Below, one piece after another: positions 25,384-33,814 of a stretch of DNA of 64,000 bases. Location of the stretch: assembly GCF_025854375.1 (NCBI RefSeq), contig NZ_CP107575.1:868001-932000 (forward strand). The letters run 5' to 3'. Below the pieces are notes generated by a model that ran no database searches, had not been told where the DNA came from, and was given only the letters and a program-made list of their open reading frames with translations. Every line of letters begins with the position of its first letter. Position 1 is the stretch's first letter. Source of the stretch: Glutamicibacter sp. JL.03c (GTDB lineage: Bacteria; Actinomycetota; Actinomycetes; Actinomycetales; Micrococcaceae). The position numbers were made by a program, and so were the translations under genes.

Positions 25384-27737
25384 ACAAGCGACCGATCTGG
25401 CGTTTCGGAGTGGATGCCGCGTGCCTGGCCGTGGCCCTGCTGCTCGGCGCCCTGGGGCTTCTGGACGCCTATGGCGCCAGCCCAAATTTCATCCTGGCTG
25501 CCACCGGCGGCATTCTTGCCGGCCTGGCGCTGGCCTGGGCGAACGTCTATTTCCGGTTGGGTACTTGGCGCACCGTTGGCATCTTTGCTCTGCTGTACCT
25601 GCTGCTGGGCACCCCGCTGGCCACCCCGCGCGAGGCCGCCTTCGGCGTGCTGCCCACGGCCTCATCGCTGCGCACCTTGCTCGCTGGCCTGGTGTTCAGC
25701 TGGAAAGACATGCTCACCGTTGCCCCGCCCGTGGGCAGCTACGGCGGGGTGCTGATCGTCGCTTTCTTCTCCACCCTGCTGACCGCGGTATTGGCGGGAC
25801 TGGCCGCATGGCGGCTGCGTTCGCCGTACTGGGCTTTGATTCCATTGCTGGCCATGTTTGTCCTCGGGATCGCCTTCGGCACCCGTGATGTGCCCTTGCC
25901 CATTGCCCGCGGCGTAGCCCTGGTGGCGGTCCTGGTGGGCTGGCTGGCCTGGCGCACCTTCATGTCCGCTCGGATCGCCGGCGACTTCAATACCTTGGAT
26001 GTCGCTCACGGAGAGTCCCGCGGCAGCCAGCAATTGCTGGTGCGCCGCGTCATTGCCGGAGCGCTGGTATTGGCTGGCGCCGGCACCATCACGGCGGCGG
26101 CAACCCCGCTGCTGGCTCCCGAGAATCCCCGCCAGGTGCTGCGCGATGCGCTGGAACCACCGGTGGATTTGTATGACTATCCCAGCCCGCTGACCCGCTT
26201 CCGCAAGTATGTCAAGACCATGGCTGATGACACGCTGCTCACCGTCAAGGGCCTTCCCAAGGGCCAGCGCATCCGCCTGGCCGCGCTGGATTCCTATAAT
26301 GGCATGGTGATCAACGTCGACCCGGCCGCCGGAGGCAGTTTCTCCCCGGTAGGCGACGCGAGCGACATCCGCTCCGCAGACTCCGCGGATGGACGGGAAA
26401 CCGCGGATCTGAGCATTGATATCCAGGACTACGAAGGAGTCTGGGTCCCTGCTGGCGGAAAACTGCTGGGCATGGATCTTTCTGGCGACCGCGAAGACGA
26501 GCTAGCCCGTTCGCTGTTCTATTCCGATACCTCCGAAAGCGTGCTGAGCTCCATGGGCCTGCGCAAGGGCGACTCGTACACCGCGAAGGTGCAGTTCCCG
26601 GCGCAGCCTACCGACGAACAACTCGCGCAGGTGGACTTCGCCCAGCTGCGCATGCCGGAATTGGCCAATGTTCCAGCCATGGCGGGGGCCAAGGCCGCCG
26701 ACTTCACCGGGACCGCCCGCAGCGACCTGGAACGGGCACGCAGCCTGGAATCGATGCTGTCTGGCACCGGATTCTTCTCCAACGGCACCGAGGGCCAGGT
26801 CCCGTCGCTCTCCGGCCATGGCGCAGGGCGCATCACCAGCCTGCTGGATGCGGACCAGATGATTGGCGACGACGAGCAGTATGCCGTGGCCATGGCCTTG
26901 ATGGCTCGCGAACAAGGCATGCCAGCACGTGTGGTCATGGGCTTCTACCCTGAAGAATATCGTCCTGACCAGGCAGTGAAGTTGACCGGTTCCGATGTCC
27001 ACGCATGGGTGGAAATCGCCTTTGAAGGCGCCGGATGGGTGGCCTTTAACCCGACTCCCGACGAGGATGAGCAGCCAACTCCGCCCGAGCAGGAGCCCAA
27101 ATCCGTACCGCAGCCGCAGGTGCTGCAGCCACCGCCGCCGGCGCAGGATGAAGCGGACCTTCCGCCGCAGACCGCACCGGAACCACAGGAAGTCGAAGAA
27201 GAGCCAAAGACCTTCTGGGAACGCTGGGGCATGCTGATCAAGGTGATTGGCATTTCCCTTGGTTCCTTGCTGGTGCTGCTCTCGCCGCTGGCGCTGATTG
27301 CGCTGCTGAAACTTCAACGCCGCAAGAAGCGCTCCGGCACGGGCAACACGGCCGAACGCATGAGCGGTGGATGGCAGGAACTCTTGAGCTACGCCACGGA
27401 TCATCGGGTTGCGACCGCCAGCGGGGCAACGCGCCGGGAAAACGCGGCAGTACTGGCTACCGGGTTCCCGGATCTAGCGTCCTCGGTGGCGACCTTGTCC
27501 CACCGGGCCGACGCTGCGAACTTCTCCAGCGAGCAGCCCACCGATGAGCAGGTGCAGAAGTACTGGGATGACGTCATGACACATACCCGGAAAATGCAGG
27601 AGCCGTTGGGTGTCTTCGGCCGGATGCGGGTGAATTTCTCGCCACGGTCGCTGATCCACGAACTAGCGGCCAAAACGGTCAAGAGCGCAAGAACTTTCAA
27701 ACACAAGAACAGGAAATTGCCATGGCAGCGAAAATGA
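25380..27737 (+). CDS. Transglutaminase-like (TgpA-type) membrane protein lacking the catalytic Cys
   Basis: A 785-residue protein: about six N-terminal TM helices (residues 10-220), an extracytoplasmic region with a transglutaminase-like core near 495-563, a Pro/Glu-rich linker, a last TM (LIKVIGISLGSLLVLLSPLA) near 619-643 and a cytoplasmic tail. The core keeps MPARVVMGFYPEEY and GSDVHAWVEIAFEGAGWVAF. The usual GxCEQFA is GDDEQYAVA and the final FDPTP is FNPTPDE, so Cys and Asp of the Cys-His-Asp triad are missing. It is therefore probably a binding or scaffolding version. The next gene starts 16 nt inside its 3' end. Confidence 0.87.
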   Translation: MNKRPIWRFGVDAACLAVALLLGALGLLDAYGASPNFILAATGGILAGLALAWANVYFRLGTWRTVGIFALLYLLLGTPLATPREAAFGVLPTASSLRTLLAGLVFSWKDMLTVAPPVGSYGGVLIVAFFSTLLTAVLAGLAAWRLRSPYWALIPLLAMFVLGIAFGTRDVPLPIARGVALVAVLVGWLAWRTFMSARIAGDFNTLDVAHGESRGSQQLLVRRVIAGALVLAGAGTITAAATPLLAPENPRQVLRDALEPPVDLYDYPSPLTRFRKYVKTMADDTLLTVKGLPKGQRIRLAALDSYNGMVINVDPAAGGSFSPVGDASDIRSADSADGRETADLSIDIQDYEGVWVPAGGKLLGMDLSGDREDELARSLFYSDTSESVLSSMGLRKGDSYTAKVQFPAQPTDEQLAQVDFAQLRMPELANVPAMAGAKAADFTGTARSDLERARSLESMLSGTGFFSNGTEGQVPSLSGHGAGRITSLLDADQMIGDDEQYAVAMALMAREQGMPARVVMGFYPEEYRPDQAVKLTGSDVHAWVEIAFEGAGWVAFNPTPDEDEQPTPPEQEPKSVPQPQVLQPPPPAQDEADLPPQTAPEPQEVEEEPKTFWERWGMLIKVIGISLGSLLVLLSPLALIALLKLQRRKKRSGTGNTAERMSGGWQELLSYATDHRVATASGATRRENAAVLATGFPDLASSVATLSHRADAANFSSEQPTDEQVQKYWDDVMTHTRKMQEPLGVFGRMRVNFSPRSLIHELAAKTVKSARTFKHKNRKLPWQRK

Positions 27738-28795
27738 ATCTGGTGGACGCCACGTCCACCCAACGACTGCTGTCATGGCTGGTTGATATGGTGCCGGTGC
27801 TGATTCTTTCGGTGATTTTCCTGCCGATGATTTCAGCCAAGATGATCCAATCCCTGAGCGTCCCCGACGTGCTGGGGGATATCGCCGGACTCTATGTCAC
27901 CTACGGGCTGCTTTCCTTGGCCTACACCGTGTTCCTTTGGTGGTGGGAGGCCACCGCTGGAAAGACACCGGGCAACCTGCTGCTCGGCGTGCGTACCACG
28001 AACCTCGAAGGTGGCGTGCCCGGCTGGGGGAAAACCATCGGACGCCGTCTGCTGATTGCCGTTGCCGGCATCATCCCGGTGGTCGGTTCCATCCTTATGG
28101 TCATTTCCAATCAGTTTGACGCCAATGGCAAAAAGCAGGGATGGCATGACAAGGCGGCTGGCACGCTGGTGGCGGATATCAAGGCCGGTCGCGATCCGTT
28201 GAGCACGGGCGGCAAGCAGGGGCCAGAGTCCTTCGCACCGCAGCAAGCAGCCAGCAAAGCTGAGCCAGCTGCCGAAGCGCCAAAGAACGAAGCCGACGTT
28301 CCCGCGGAGAAGGAACTAGCCGTTATCGATTCGGTGCCCGGCGCGGTGCGCGCCCCCGAACCGCAACCGGAGCCGCAGCCGCAACGGAGGCCGGAAATCC
28401 CGAACCATGATGGCGCCGACGATGACGACGAAGCCGGCTACACCCGGCTGCGCACCCCAGCGCCGGAAGGCCTTCATCTGGAATTTGATGACCAGAAGTG
28501 CATTGAACTTGATGGAAGCATCCTGTTGGGCCGCAACCCCTCGCACGGCGACGGGGACGTCGGAGTGCGTTTGGTCGTCTTGGATGATCCCGAACGCAGC
28601 GTCTCCAAAACCCATTTGCTCATTCAGCCCGGTGCCGGCTGCATCTGGGTCACCGATCGCGGCTCGGCTAACGGCTCATCGATCGTTGACGCGCAGGGTG
28701 CCGTGCGTGCATTGGAACCGGGCAAACCGGAACAGGCACTGGTGGGGCAGACGGTTTACCTGGGCGACCGGTACTTCTACGTGGAGCAACCGTGA
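27722..28795 (+). CDS. RDD-FHA membrane protein
   Basis: A 357-residue protein. An RDD domain with about three TM helices (residues 15-150; RLLSWLVDMVPVLILSVIFL, TAGKTPGNLLLGVRT and GWHDKAAGTLV are typical) leads to a Pro/Glu-rich cytoplasmic linker and a C-terminal FHA domain from about 263 with LLGRNP, ERSVSKTHLLI and DRGSANGSSIV, so the phospho-Thr contact residues Arg, Ser, His and Asn-Gly are all present. It should bring a phosphorylated partner, perhaps the kinase, to the membrane. It overlaps the previous gene by 16 nt and the next by 4 nt. Confidence 0.88.
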   Translation: MAAKMNLVDATSTQRLLSWLVDMVPVLILSVIFLPMISAKMIQSLSVPDVLGDIAGLYVTYGLLSLAYTVFLWWWEATAGKTPGNLLLGVRTTNLEGGVPGWGKTIGRRLLIAVAGIIPVVGSILMVISNQFDANGKKQGWHDKAAGTLVADIKAGRDPLSTGGKQGPESFAPQQAASKAEPAAEAPKNEADVPAEKELAVIDSVPGAVRAPEPQPEPQPQRRPEIPNHDGADDDDEAGYTRLRTPAPEGLHLEFDDQKCIELDGSILLGRNPSHGDGDVGVRLVVLDDPERSVSKTHLLIQPGAGCIWVTDRGSANGSSIVDAQGAVRALEPGKPEQALVGQTVYLGDRYFYVEQP

Positions 28796-29613
28796 ACGGC
28801 CCAGCGCCCAGCTTCACCCCGACCTTCAGCTGCGGCCAAGCTACGGATCGTGGACTGCGCCGCGCGCTGAATGAAGATAGCATGCTGGCCACCGACCGCG
28901 TGATCGCCATCGCTGATGGCATGGGCGGACACGAAGCGGGAGAGATAGCCAGTGCCTTGTGCTTGAAGCTGCTCGATGATGGTCTCGGTGACGTGCACGC
29001 GCAGATCGACCCGGAACAGCTCGAAGCACTGCTTGAACGCACCGACCAGAAGATCATAGCCGTCGGGGCAGGACGCGCAGGAACCACGCTGAGCGGGGCG
29101 GTGTTCGTTGACGAAGCATCCCAAGCCGCAATGGCGCAGCCGCAGCTCCTGGTTTTCAATATCGGGGATTCGCGGACCTACCTGTGGTCGCATGACCAGC
29201 TGCAACAGGTGAGCATTGACCATTCGGAAGTCCAGGAAATGGTGGACAACGGTCAGCTGAGCCCGGATGAAGCCGCCAGCTATCCGCGGCGCCACGTGAT
29301 CACCCGAGCGCTGGGCATCAATGCTGACAGCCAGCCGGACTTCTGGATGTTGCCTGTCTCAGGCGCCGAACGGATCCTGGTGTGCTCAGATGGATTGAGC
29401 AGCGAAGTGAGCGATGAAAAAATAAGAGAGATTTTGGCGTACTTCCCGGATCCGCAACAGGCTGCCGAAGAATTGGTCCAAGCAGCCCTCACCGCCGGAG
29501 GACGCGATAATATCAGCGTGATCGTAGCCGATGTCCAGTACGGACATCCCGACGACGTCGAAGTGACCGTCCCGCGACTGTCGACCACGAGCCACACAGA
29601 GGAGAAATCATGA
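28792..29613 (+). CDS. PP2C-family Ser/Thr protein phosphatase (PstP-like, soluble)
   Basis: A 273-residue metal-dependent phosphatase. All PPM motifs are visible: TDRGLRRALNEDSMLATD, IAIADGMGGHEAGE, FNIGDSRTYLW, ILVCSDGLSSEV and AGGRDNISVIVADV. There is no TM segment, unlike mycobacterial PstP. It lies three genes upstream of the kinase in the same operon and is the obvious counter-enzyme for kinase and FHA-partner phosphorylation. GTG start in a GTGA overlap with the previous stop. Confidence 0.92.
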   Translation: MNGPAPSFTPTFSCGQATDRGLRRALNEDSMLATDRVIAIADGMGGHEAGEIASALCLKLLDDGLGDVHAQIDPEQLEALLERTDQKIIAVGAGRAGTTLSGAVFVDEASQAAMAQPQLLVFNIGDSRTYLWSHDQLQQVSIDHSEVQEMVDNGQLSPDEAASYPRRHVITRALGINADSQPDFWMLPVSGAERILVCSDGLSSEVSDEKIREILAYFPDPQQAAEELVQAALTAGGRDNISVIVADVQYGHPDDVEVTVPRLSTTSHTEEKS

Positions 29614-31187
29614 ACAGCCTGCGTTACACCCCCGGCGACTGGTGCGCCTTGGTCAATGCCGAGCATGCCGTACTTCTGCCTGCCGACACCAGCTCCGCGC
29701 AGGTCATGGCCTTCTGGAACAAGCTCCAAGAAGCTGCGACCGTTGAGTCATTGCTCTCCGAGCTGCTGTCCCTGTACCAAATGAATATTGCGGCCCTTCC
29801 GGATTTCGCCCTGGTCTCCCGGACAACAGCGCCTCATACTGTCGTGCGCGGAAGCCTCGAACTGCGTTCGAAGAGCAACAGCAGCGACGAACTGGTCAGC
29901 GGCGTTGGCATTGCCACCTGGGCTGAGCGCCAACTAGCTGAATCACAAGGCTGGACCTTGGGACCTGTTGAAGCCACGCCGGGCGATGCAGCCGCACTGC
30001 CAATCCAGGAAGGCATCGTTCGTGTCTCCCACCTGTCGTGGAACCAGGACAACACCCCGACAACTGACGTCGAAGAAGCGGTAAAGCAGGAACCTCAAGC
30101 CACGGCTTCCAAGTCCGTTCCAGCCATGCCGAGCTCGGCGCCGACTCCACCTGCTGCCAATGAACCGGGCGTGGCCGAAGCGCCTAAGCCACAGCCTCCG
30201 GTGGTCGAGGATGCCGCCGATGCCTCGGCGGTTGCTGAAAAACCGGCACCAGCGCCAGCCAAGCCCGAGAACGAAGAAGAAGCGCCTAAGCCACAGCTTC
30301 CGGTGGCCAAGGAGGCGGCAGACAAGCAGCCGAGCCTCGGGCAAATCCCGAAGCCACAGCAACCAGAATCCCAAGATGCCGACAACGACGATACCTTCAT
30401 TCCTTCTTCGGAACGCGATTACCCCGATGATGACGTTAATGGACAGACTCAGGACCCCGAAGACTACGAGCACCATCTGCATTCGGCCGAGTTCTCGCTA
30501 GCCAGCCAGCTGCTGGGCATCCGCGGCGCCCTAGACACCAAGTACGATACCGGCGAAGGCGATGACCTCGATACGATCATCAAATCCCGCGCGGCCGCCT
30601 CATCAGCCCAGCCAGCCGATGAGCACACCATCATCCGCGGAATCAAGGGGATGAATCAGGTGCCACCGCCACGCCCGGAACCGGATGCGGGCGATGAGTC
30701 CCACTCGGGTCCGACCGAATACATCCTGGCCCGCTCCTGCGAACAGCACCACCCCAACCCGCCGACCTCATCCACCTGCCACCTGTGCGGAGCAACCCTC
30801 TCAGGCCCCGCCCGCCAGGTGCGCAAGCCGGCCATGGGCCGGATGATGGTGCGTGATCGCGGCGGCATCCGCCAGTATTCGCATGAGCTGAACCGCTCTG
30901 TCGTCCTTGGACGACAGCCCAGTGTCTCAGCCGTCAACGAGCCAAACCCGCCGCGACTGCTGCAGATTGACAGCCCTAGCGGAGACATCTCCCGCTCGCA
31001 CCTTTTGGTGCGCCTGGAAGGCTGGCATGTGCAGCTGGTGGATCTGGGCGCCACCAACGGCACGATGCTTTTGCGTGAAGGCCAGGCGCCGCGACGTCTG
31101 TCGAAGAACCAGGAAGTCATGCTGATCAACGGCGACGTGGCAGACCTCGGCGACGGCGTGAGCCTGCGCTTTGAGGACCTGCCGTGA
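29610..31187 (+). CDS. FHA-domain protein with zinc-ribbon-like segment
   Basis: A 525-residue cytoplasmic protein. A folded N-terminal domain (about 1-145) of unknown type is followed by about 220 residues of Pro/Ala/Glu-rich linker, then a likely zinc knuckle CEQHHPNPPTSSTCHLCG (about 376-397), then an FHA domain (about 430-523) with VVLGRQPS, SGDISRSHLLVRLEGW and LGATNGTML, the residues needed for phospho-Thr binding. It sits between the phosphatase and kinase with 4-nt overlaps on both sides, so it is probably a kinase substrate or scaffold. Confidence 0.85.
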   Translation: MNSLRYTPGDWCALVNAEHAVLLPADTSSAQVMAFWNKLQEAATVESLLSELLSLYQMNIAALPDFALVSRTTAPHTVVRGSLELRSKSNSSDELVSGVGIATWAERQLAESQGWTLGPVEATPGDAAALPIQEGIVRVSHLSWNQDNTPTTDVEEAVKQEPQATASKSVPAMPSSAPTPPAANEPGVAEAPKPQPPVVEDAADASAVAEKPAPAPAKPENEEEAPKPQLPVAKEAADKQPSLGQIPKPQQPESQDADNDDTFIPSSERDYPDDDVNGQTQDPEDYEHHLHSAEFSLASQLLGIRGALDTKYDTGEGDDLDTIIKSRAAASSAQPADEHTIIRGIKGMNQVPPPRPEPDAGDESHSGPTEYILARSCEQHHPNPPTSSTCHLCGATLSGPARQVRKPAMGRMMVRDRGGIRQYSHELNRSVVLGRQPSVSAVNEPNPPRLLQIDSPSGDISRSHLLVRLEGWHVQLVDLGATNGTMLLREGQAPRRLSKNQEVMLINGDVADLGDGVSLRFEDLP

Positions 31188-32728
31188 GCCCACGGCGTCC
31201 GTCGGCGCCCGCGCCACAGATTCCGGGGTTCACCCTCATCAAGCCGCTGGGCACGGGCGGGTTCTCCGATGTGTATCTCTATGAGCAGCATCGGCCCAAC
31301 CGCAAGGTGGCCATCAAGGTGCTGCTGGCTGATGTCAGCAAGGACGAAGCACGGCAGCGCTTCGAAGCTGAAGCCAACCTCATGGCGCAGCTGTCCTCGC
31401 ATCCGTACATTGTGACTATTTACCAGGCCGAAATTACCGACGACGGCCGGTCGTACCTGGCCATGGAGTATTGCTCGCGGCCTTCCCTCGATGCGCGCTA
31501 CCGCCGGGGTGTACTGAGCGTGGACGAGGCGCTGACCCTGGCGATCCAATTGTGCTCCGCGGTGCATACCGCCCACCTGGCAGGAATTGTGCATCGCGAC
31601 ATCAAGCCGGCGAACGTCTTGACGACCGACTACAATCGGCCGGCATTGACCGACTTCGGCATCTCGGGAACCGTGGGTTCCCATGCTGCGGGGATGTCGG
31701 TTCCGTGGTCCGCGCCCGAGGCCTTCGACGATGGATTGCCACCCGGGGTGCGCATGGATGTCTACTCCCTGGGCGCCACAATTTATACCGTGCTGGCTGG
31801 GCACTCGCCCTTTGTGCGCCCGGGGCAGGATAACTCCCAAGCGGTGCTCATCGAGCGCATTTGCAATACCGAGTTGAAGGCCTTGGATCGAGCCGACGTG
31901 CCGGACTCGTTGAATCAGGCGTTGGCGGTTGCCATGGCCAAGGAATCCGAAAGCCGCTTCGGCTCGGCCGCTGAACTGGCTCGCAGCTTGCAGCGCATCC
32001 AGATCGAACTGGGTTTTTCTGTCACCGATTTCGAAGTGCTGGAGGATCCGGCCGAAACTTTGCCGGATGAAGAAGGGGAGGCAACCCGGGTTCGGAGCGT
32101 CACCTCGATCAGTGATGCCCAGCGTCCGCTGTCTTCGGGGCCGATGATTTCCTTCGTGCCCGGCCAGCGCCCGAACGACTCCGGCTCCGCGCGTCCGGTC
32201 AAGCCACGGGTTGCAGAACGATTTGTCGCTGCCCCGGATGGCCCAGAGGATTCTTCCTCCGCCAGCGCCGTGCATGAAGCCGACGCGCCCCAGGCGGCAA
32301 ATGAAGCTAGGAGTTTCCCGAAAATATTCATTGCCGTCGGAATCCTCCTGGTCCTGCTGGTTGGCGGTGCCATAGCAGTGAATCGAATGCTGCCGCAAGA
32401 GCAAAGCAGTACCCAGAGCGGGCCTCCGATCACGGCCTCCGACGATCCCAAGGACGCGCTGATTGGTGGCACGGTGCCGACGGTCGAGAATTTCAAGTAC
32501 TCTACGGTGGGTAAGACAGTGACCTTCCGCTGGGAAAACCCCGAACCGAATCAGGGGGACTCCTACCGGTGGGCTCCCATTACGGCGACCGATAAGGGCA
32601 AGGTCCAGCAGACCAAATCCACCAGTGCGACCACGGCCATCGCCGAGGGCGGACAGACATGCATAGAGGTTAAGCTGGTACGCGACGATGGCCGGATTTC
32701 CGAAGCTTCCAAGTTCTGCACCGGTTGA
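31184..32728 (+). CDS. Receptor-type Ser/Thr protein kinase (PknB-like)
   Basis: A 514-residue transmembrane kinase. The kinase domain has LGTGGFSDVYLYE (P-loop), VAIKVLLADV (ATP Lys), IVHRDIKPANVL (catalytic loop), LTDFGISGTVGS and VPWSAPEAFDD. After a juxtamembrane linker comes one TM helix (about 378-400, IFIAVGILLVLLVGGAIAV) and about 110 extracytoplasmic residues with VENFKYSTVGKTVTFRWENP and a C-terminal Cys pair (TCIEVKL, SKFC), FN3-like rather than PASTA. GTG start in a GTGA overlap with the FHA gene. It is the likely sensor kinase of the operon. Confidence 0.92.
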   Translation: MSPRRPSAPAPQIPGFTLIKPLGTGGFSDVYLYEQHRPNRKVAIKVLLADVSKDEARQRFEAEANLMAQLSSHPYIVTIYQAEITDDGRSYLAMEYCSRPSLDARYRRGVLSVDEALTLAIQLCSAVHTAHLAGIVHRDIKPANVLTTDYNRPALTDFGISGTVGSHAAGMSVPWSAPEAFDDGLPPGVRMDVYSLGATIYTVLAGHSPFVRPGQDNSQAVLIERICNTELKALDRADVPDSLNQALAVAMAKESESRFGSAAELARSLQRIQIELGFSVTDFEVLEDPAETLPDEEGEATRVRSVTSISDAQRPLSSGPMISFVPGQRPNDSGSARPVKPRVAERFVAAPDGPEDSSSASAVHEADAPQAANEARSFPKIFIAVGILLVLLVGGAIAVNRMLPQEQSSTQSGPPITASDDPKDALIGGTVPTVENFKYSTVGKTVTFRWENPEPNQGDSYRWAPITATDKGKVQQTKSTSATTAIAEGGQTCIEVKLVRDDGRISEASKFCTG

Positions 32729-32752
32729 TAATCAGGAGAGAAGGCGAAATCC

Positions 32753-33454
32753 TTGAACGAACTCTACGTTGAGTATTGTGGGCAGTTCTATCCACTGGAA
32801 GAGGACAAGACCTTCGTCATCGGACGCGAAGGGGATCTCGTGATTGATGACAACCCCTATCTCCACCGCCAATTCCTGACTGTTTCAAAACATGCGGGCT
32901 TGTGGTGGCTGAACAATGTGGGCTCCCGCCTGACCGCCACCATTGCTGACAAGACCGGTGGCCTGCAGGCCTGGCTTTCCCCGGAGTCCAGCCTCCCGCT
33001 GGTGCTGAACCGGGTCTCGGTGGTCTTCACTGCTGGCCCGACCACTTATGAATTATCCATCCATGTTGCGCAGCCGGCATTCCGGCAGGACCATATTGAC
33101 AGCGACGGCGATGGCGAAACCACCATCGGGCCGGTCCTGCTGACTCAGGCCCAGCGCGCCCTGATTGTCGCGCTGAGCGAGCCAATGCTCAAACGCGACG
33201 GGACTGGACTGAGCGCTATTCCCACCAGTGCCGCGGCCGCCGAACGGTTGGGCTGGGGAATCACGAAATTCAACCGCAAGCTCGATAACGTCTGCGATAA
33301 GTTGGACCGGGCCGGTATTGCAGGGCTCCGCGGCGGGCCGGGGAAGCTGGCCACCAATCGCAAGGCCCGGCTTGTTGAACATGCGGTCAGTTCCCATTTG
33401 GTGACCCGATCGGACCTGGATCTCCTCGACGCCGAGGTGCCCGAGGACGACTAG
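32753..33454 (+). CDS. FHA-like/winged-helix protein, last gene of the kinase operon
   Basis: A 233-residue cytoplasmic protein. The N-terminal about 105 residues are an FHA fold (FVIGREGDLVIDD, NPYLHRQFLTVSKHAGLWWL) that keeps the GR and His but lacks the Asn-Gly turn (VGSRLTAT), so phospho-Thr binding may be weakened or altered. Residues about 125-215 (LTQAQRALIVALSEPML, AAAERLGWGITKFNRKLDNV) look like a winged helix for DNA or protein binding. Start is TTG with AGGAGAGAAGG 8 nt upstream, 24 nt after the kinase. It could be the transcriptional output of the pathway (inference). Confidence 0.82.
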   Translation: MNELYVEYCGQFYPLEEDKTFVIGREGDLVIDDNPYLHRQFLTVSKHAGLWWLNNVGSRLTATIADKTGGLQAWLSPESSLPLVLNRVSVVFTAGPTTYELSIHVAQPAFRQDHIDSDGDGETTIGPVLLTQAQRALIVALSEPMLKRDGTGLSAIPTSAAAAERLGWGITKFNRKLDNVCDKLDRAGIAGLRGGPGKLATNRKARLVEHAVSSHLVTRSDLDLLDAEVPEDD

Positions 33455-33478
33455 CTGGCCCGAGGGATTCAACGAGTA

Positions 33479-33517
33479 ATGGCTTGGCACTGCCCTTCAA
33501 GGGCAGCGCCAAGCCAT
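33479..33517. terminator. Bidirectional terminator between kinase operon and accE
   Basis: Arms 33479-33495 (ATGGCTTGGCACTGCCC) and 33501-33517 pair with one mismatch over a TTCAA loop. It ends the nine-gene operon and, from the other strand, accD-accE. Confidence 0.85.
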
Positions 33518-33546
33518 CGCTTTGTGCTGATTGCGCGGACGCGGAC

Positions 33547-33768
33547 TTACCGGTGCCCGATAGTCCACCCCAGGCGCGGAGTCAGTGCGCGGCGTTTACG
33601 CAGACGGGTGACCCGCTTCTTGGCTGGCGCCGCTGCTTCGGGCTGATCAACGGGAGTATTGCCCATGGCGCACAGCAAGGCGGTGACTGCCGCCAGTTCC
33701 TCGGCGGTGGGGTTGCCCTTGGTCACGCGGATCTGTGGGGCGGCAGGCGTCGCGGTGTCCTGTTCCAT
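33547..33768 (-). CDS. Acyl-CoA carboxylase epsilon subunit
   Basis: A 73-residue AccE-type accessory subunit found only in actinobacterial carboxylases, where it stabilises the alpha-beta complex. It contains IRVTKGNPTAEELAAVTALL, the family core, and a basic tail RVTRLRKRRALTPRLGW. The ATG at 33768 is chosen; it starts 46 bp after the accD stop, as in other actinobacteria. Confidence 0.88.
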   Translation of the reverse strand: MEQDTATPAAPQIRVTKGNPTAEELAAVTALLCAMGNTPVDQPEAAAPAKKRVTRLRKRRALTPRLGWTIGHR

Positions 33769-33814
33769 TGGCTTTGCTCCTGGGTAGTTCGCGATTTGGC
33801 GGTGCGGGCGGTGG

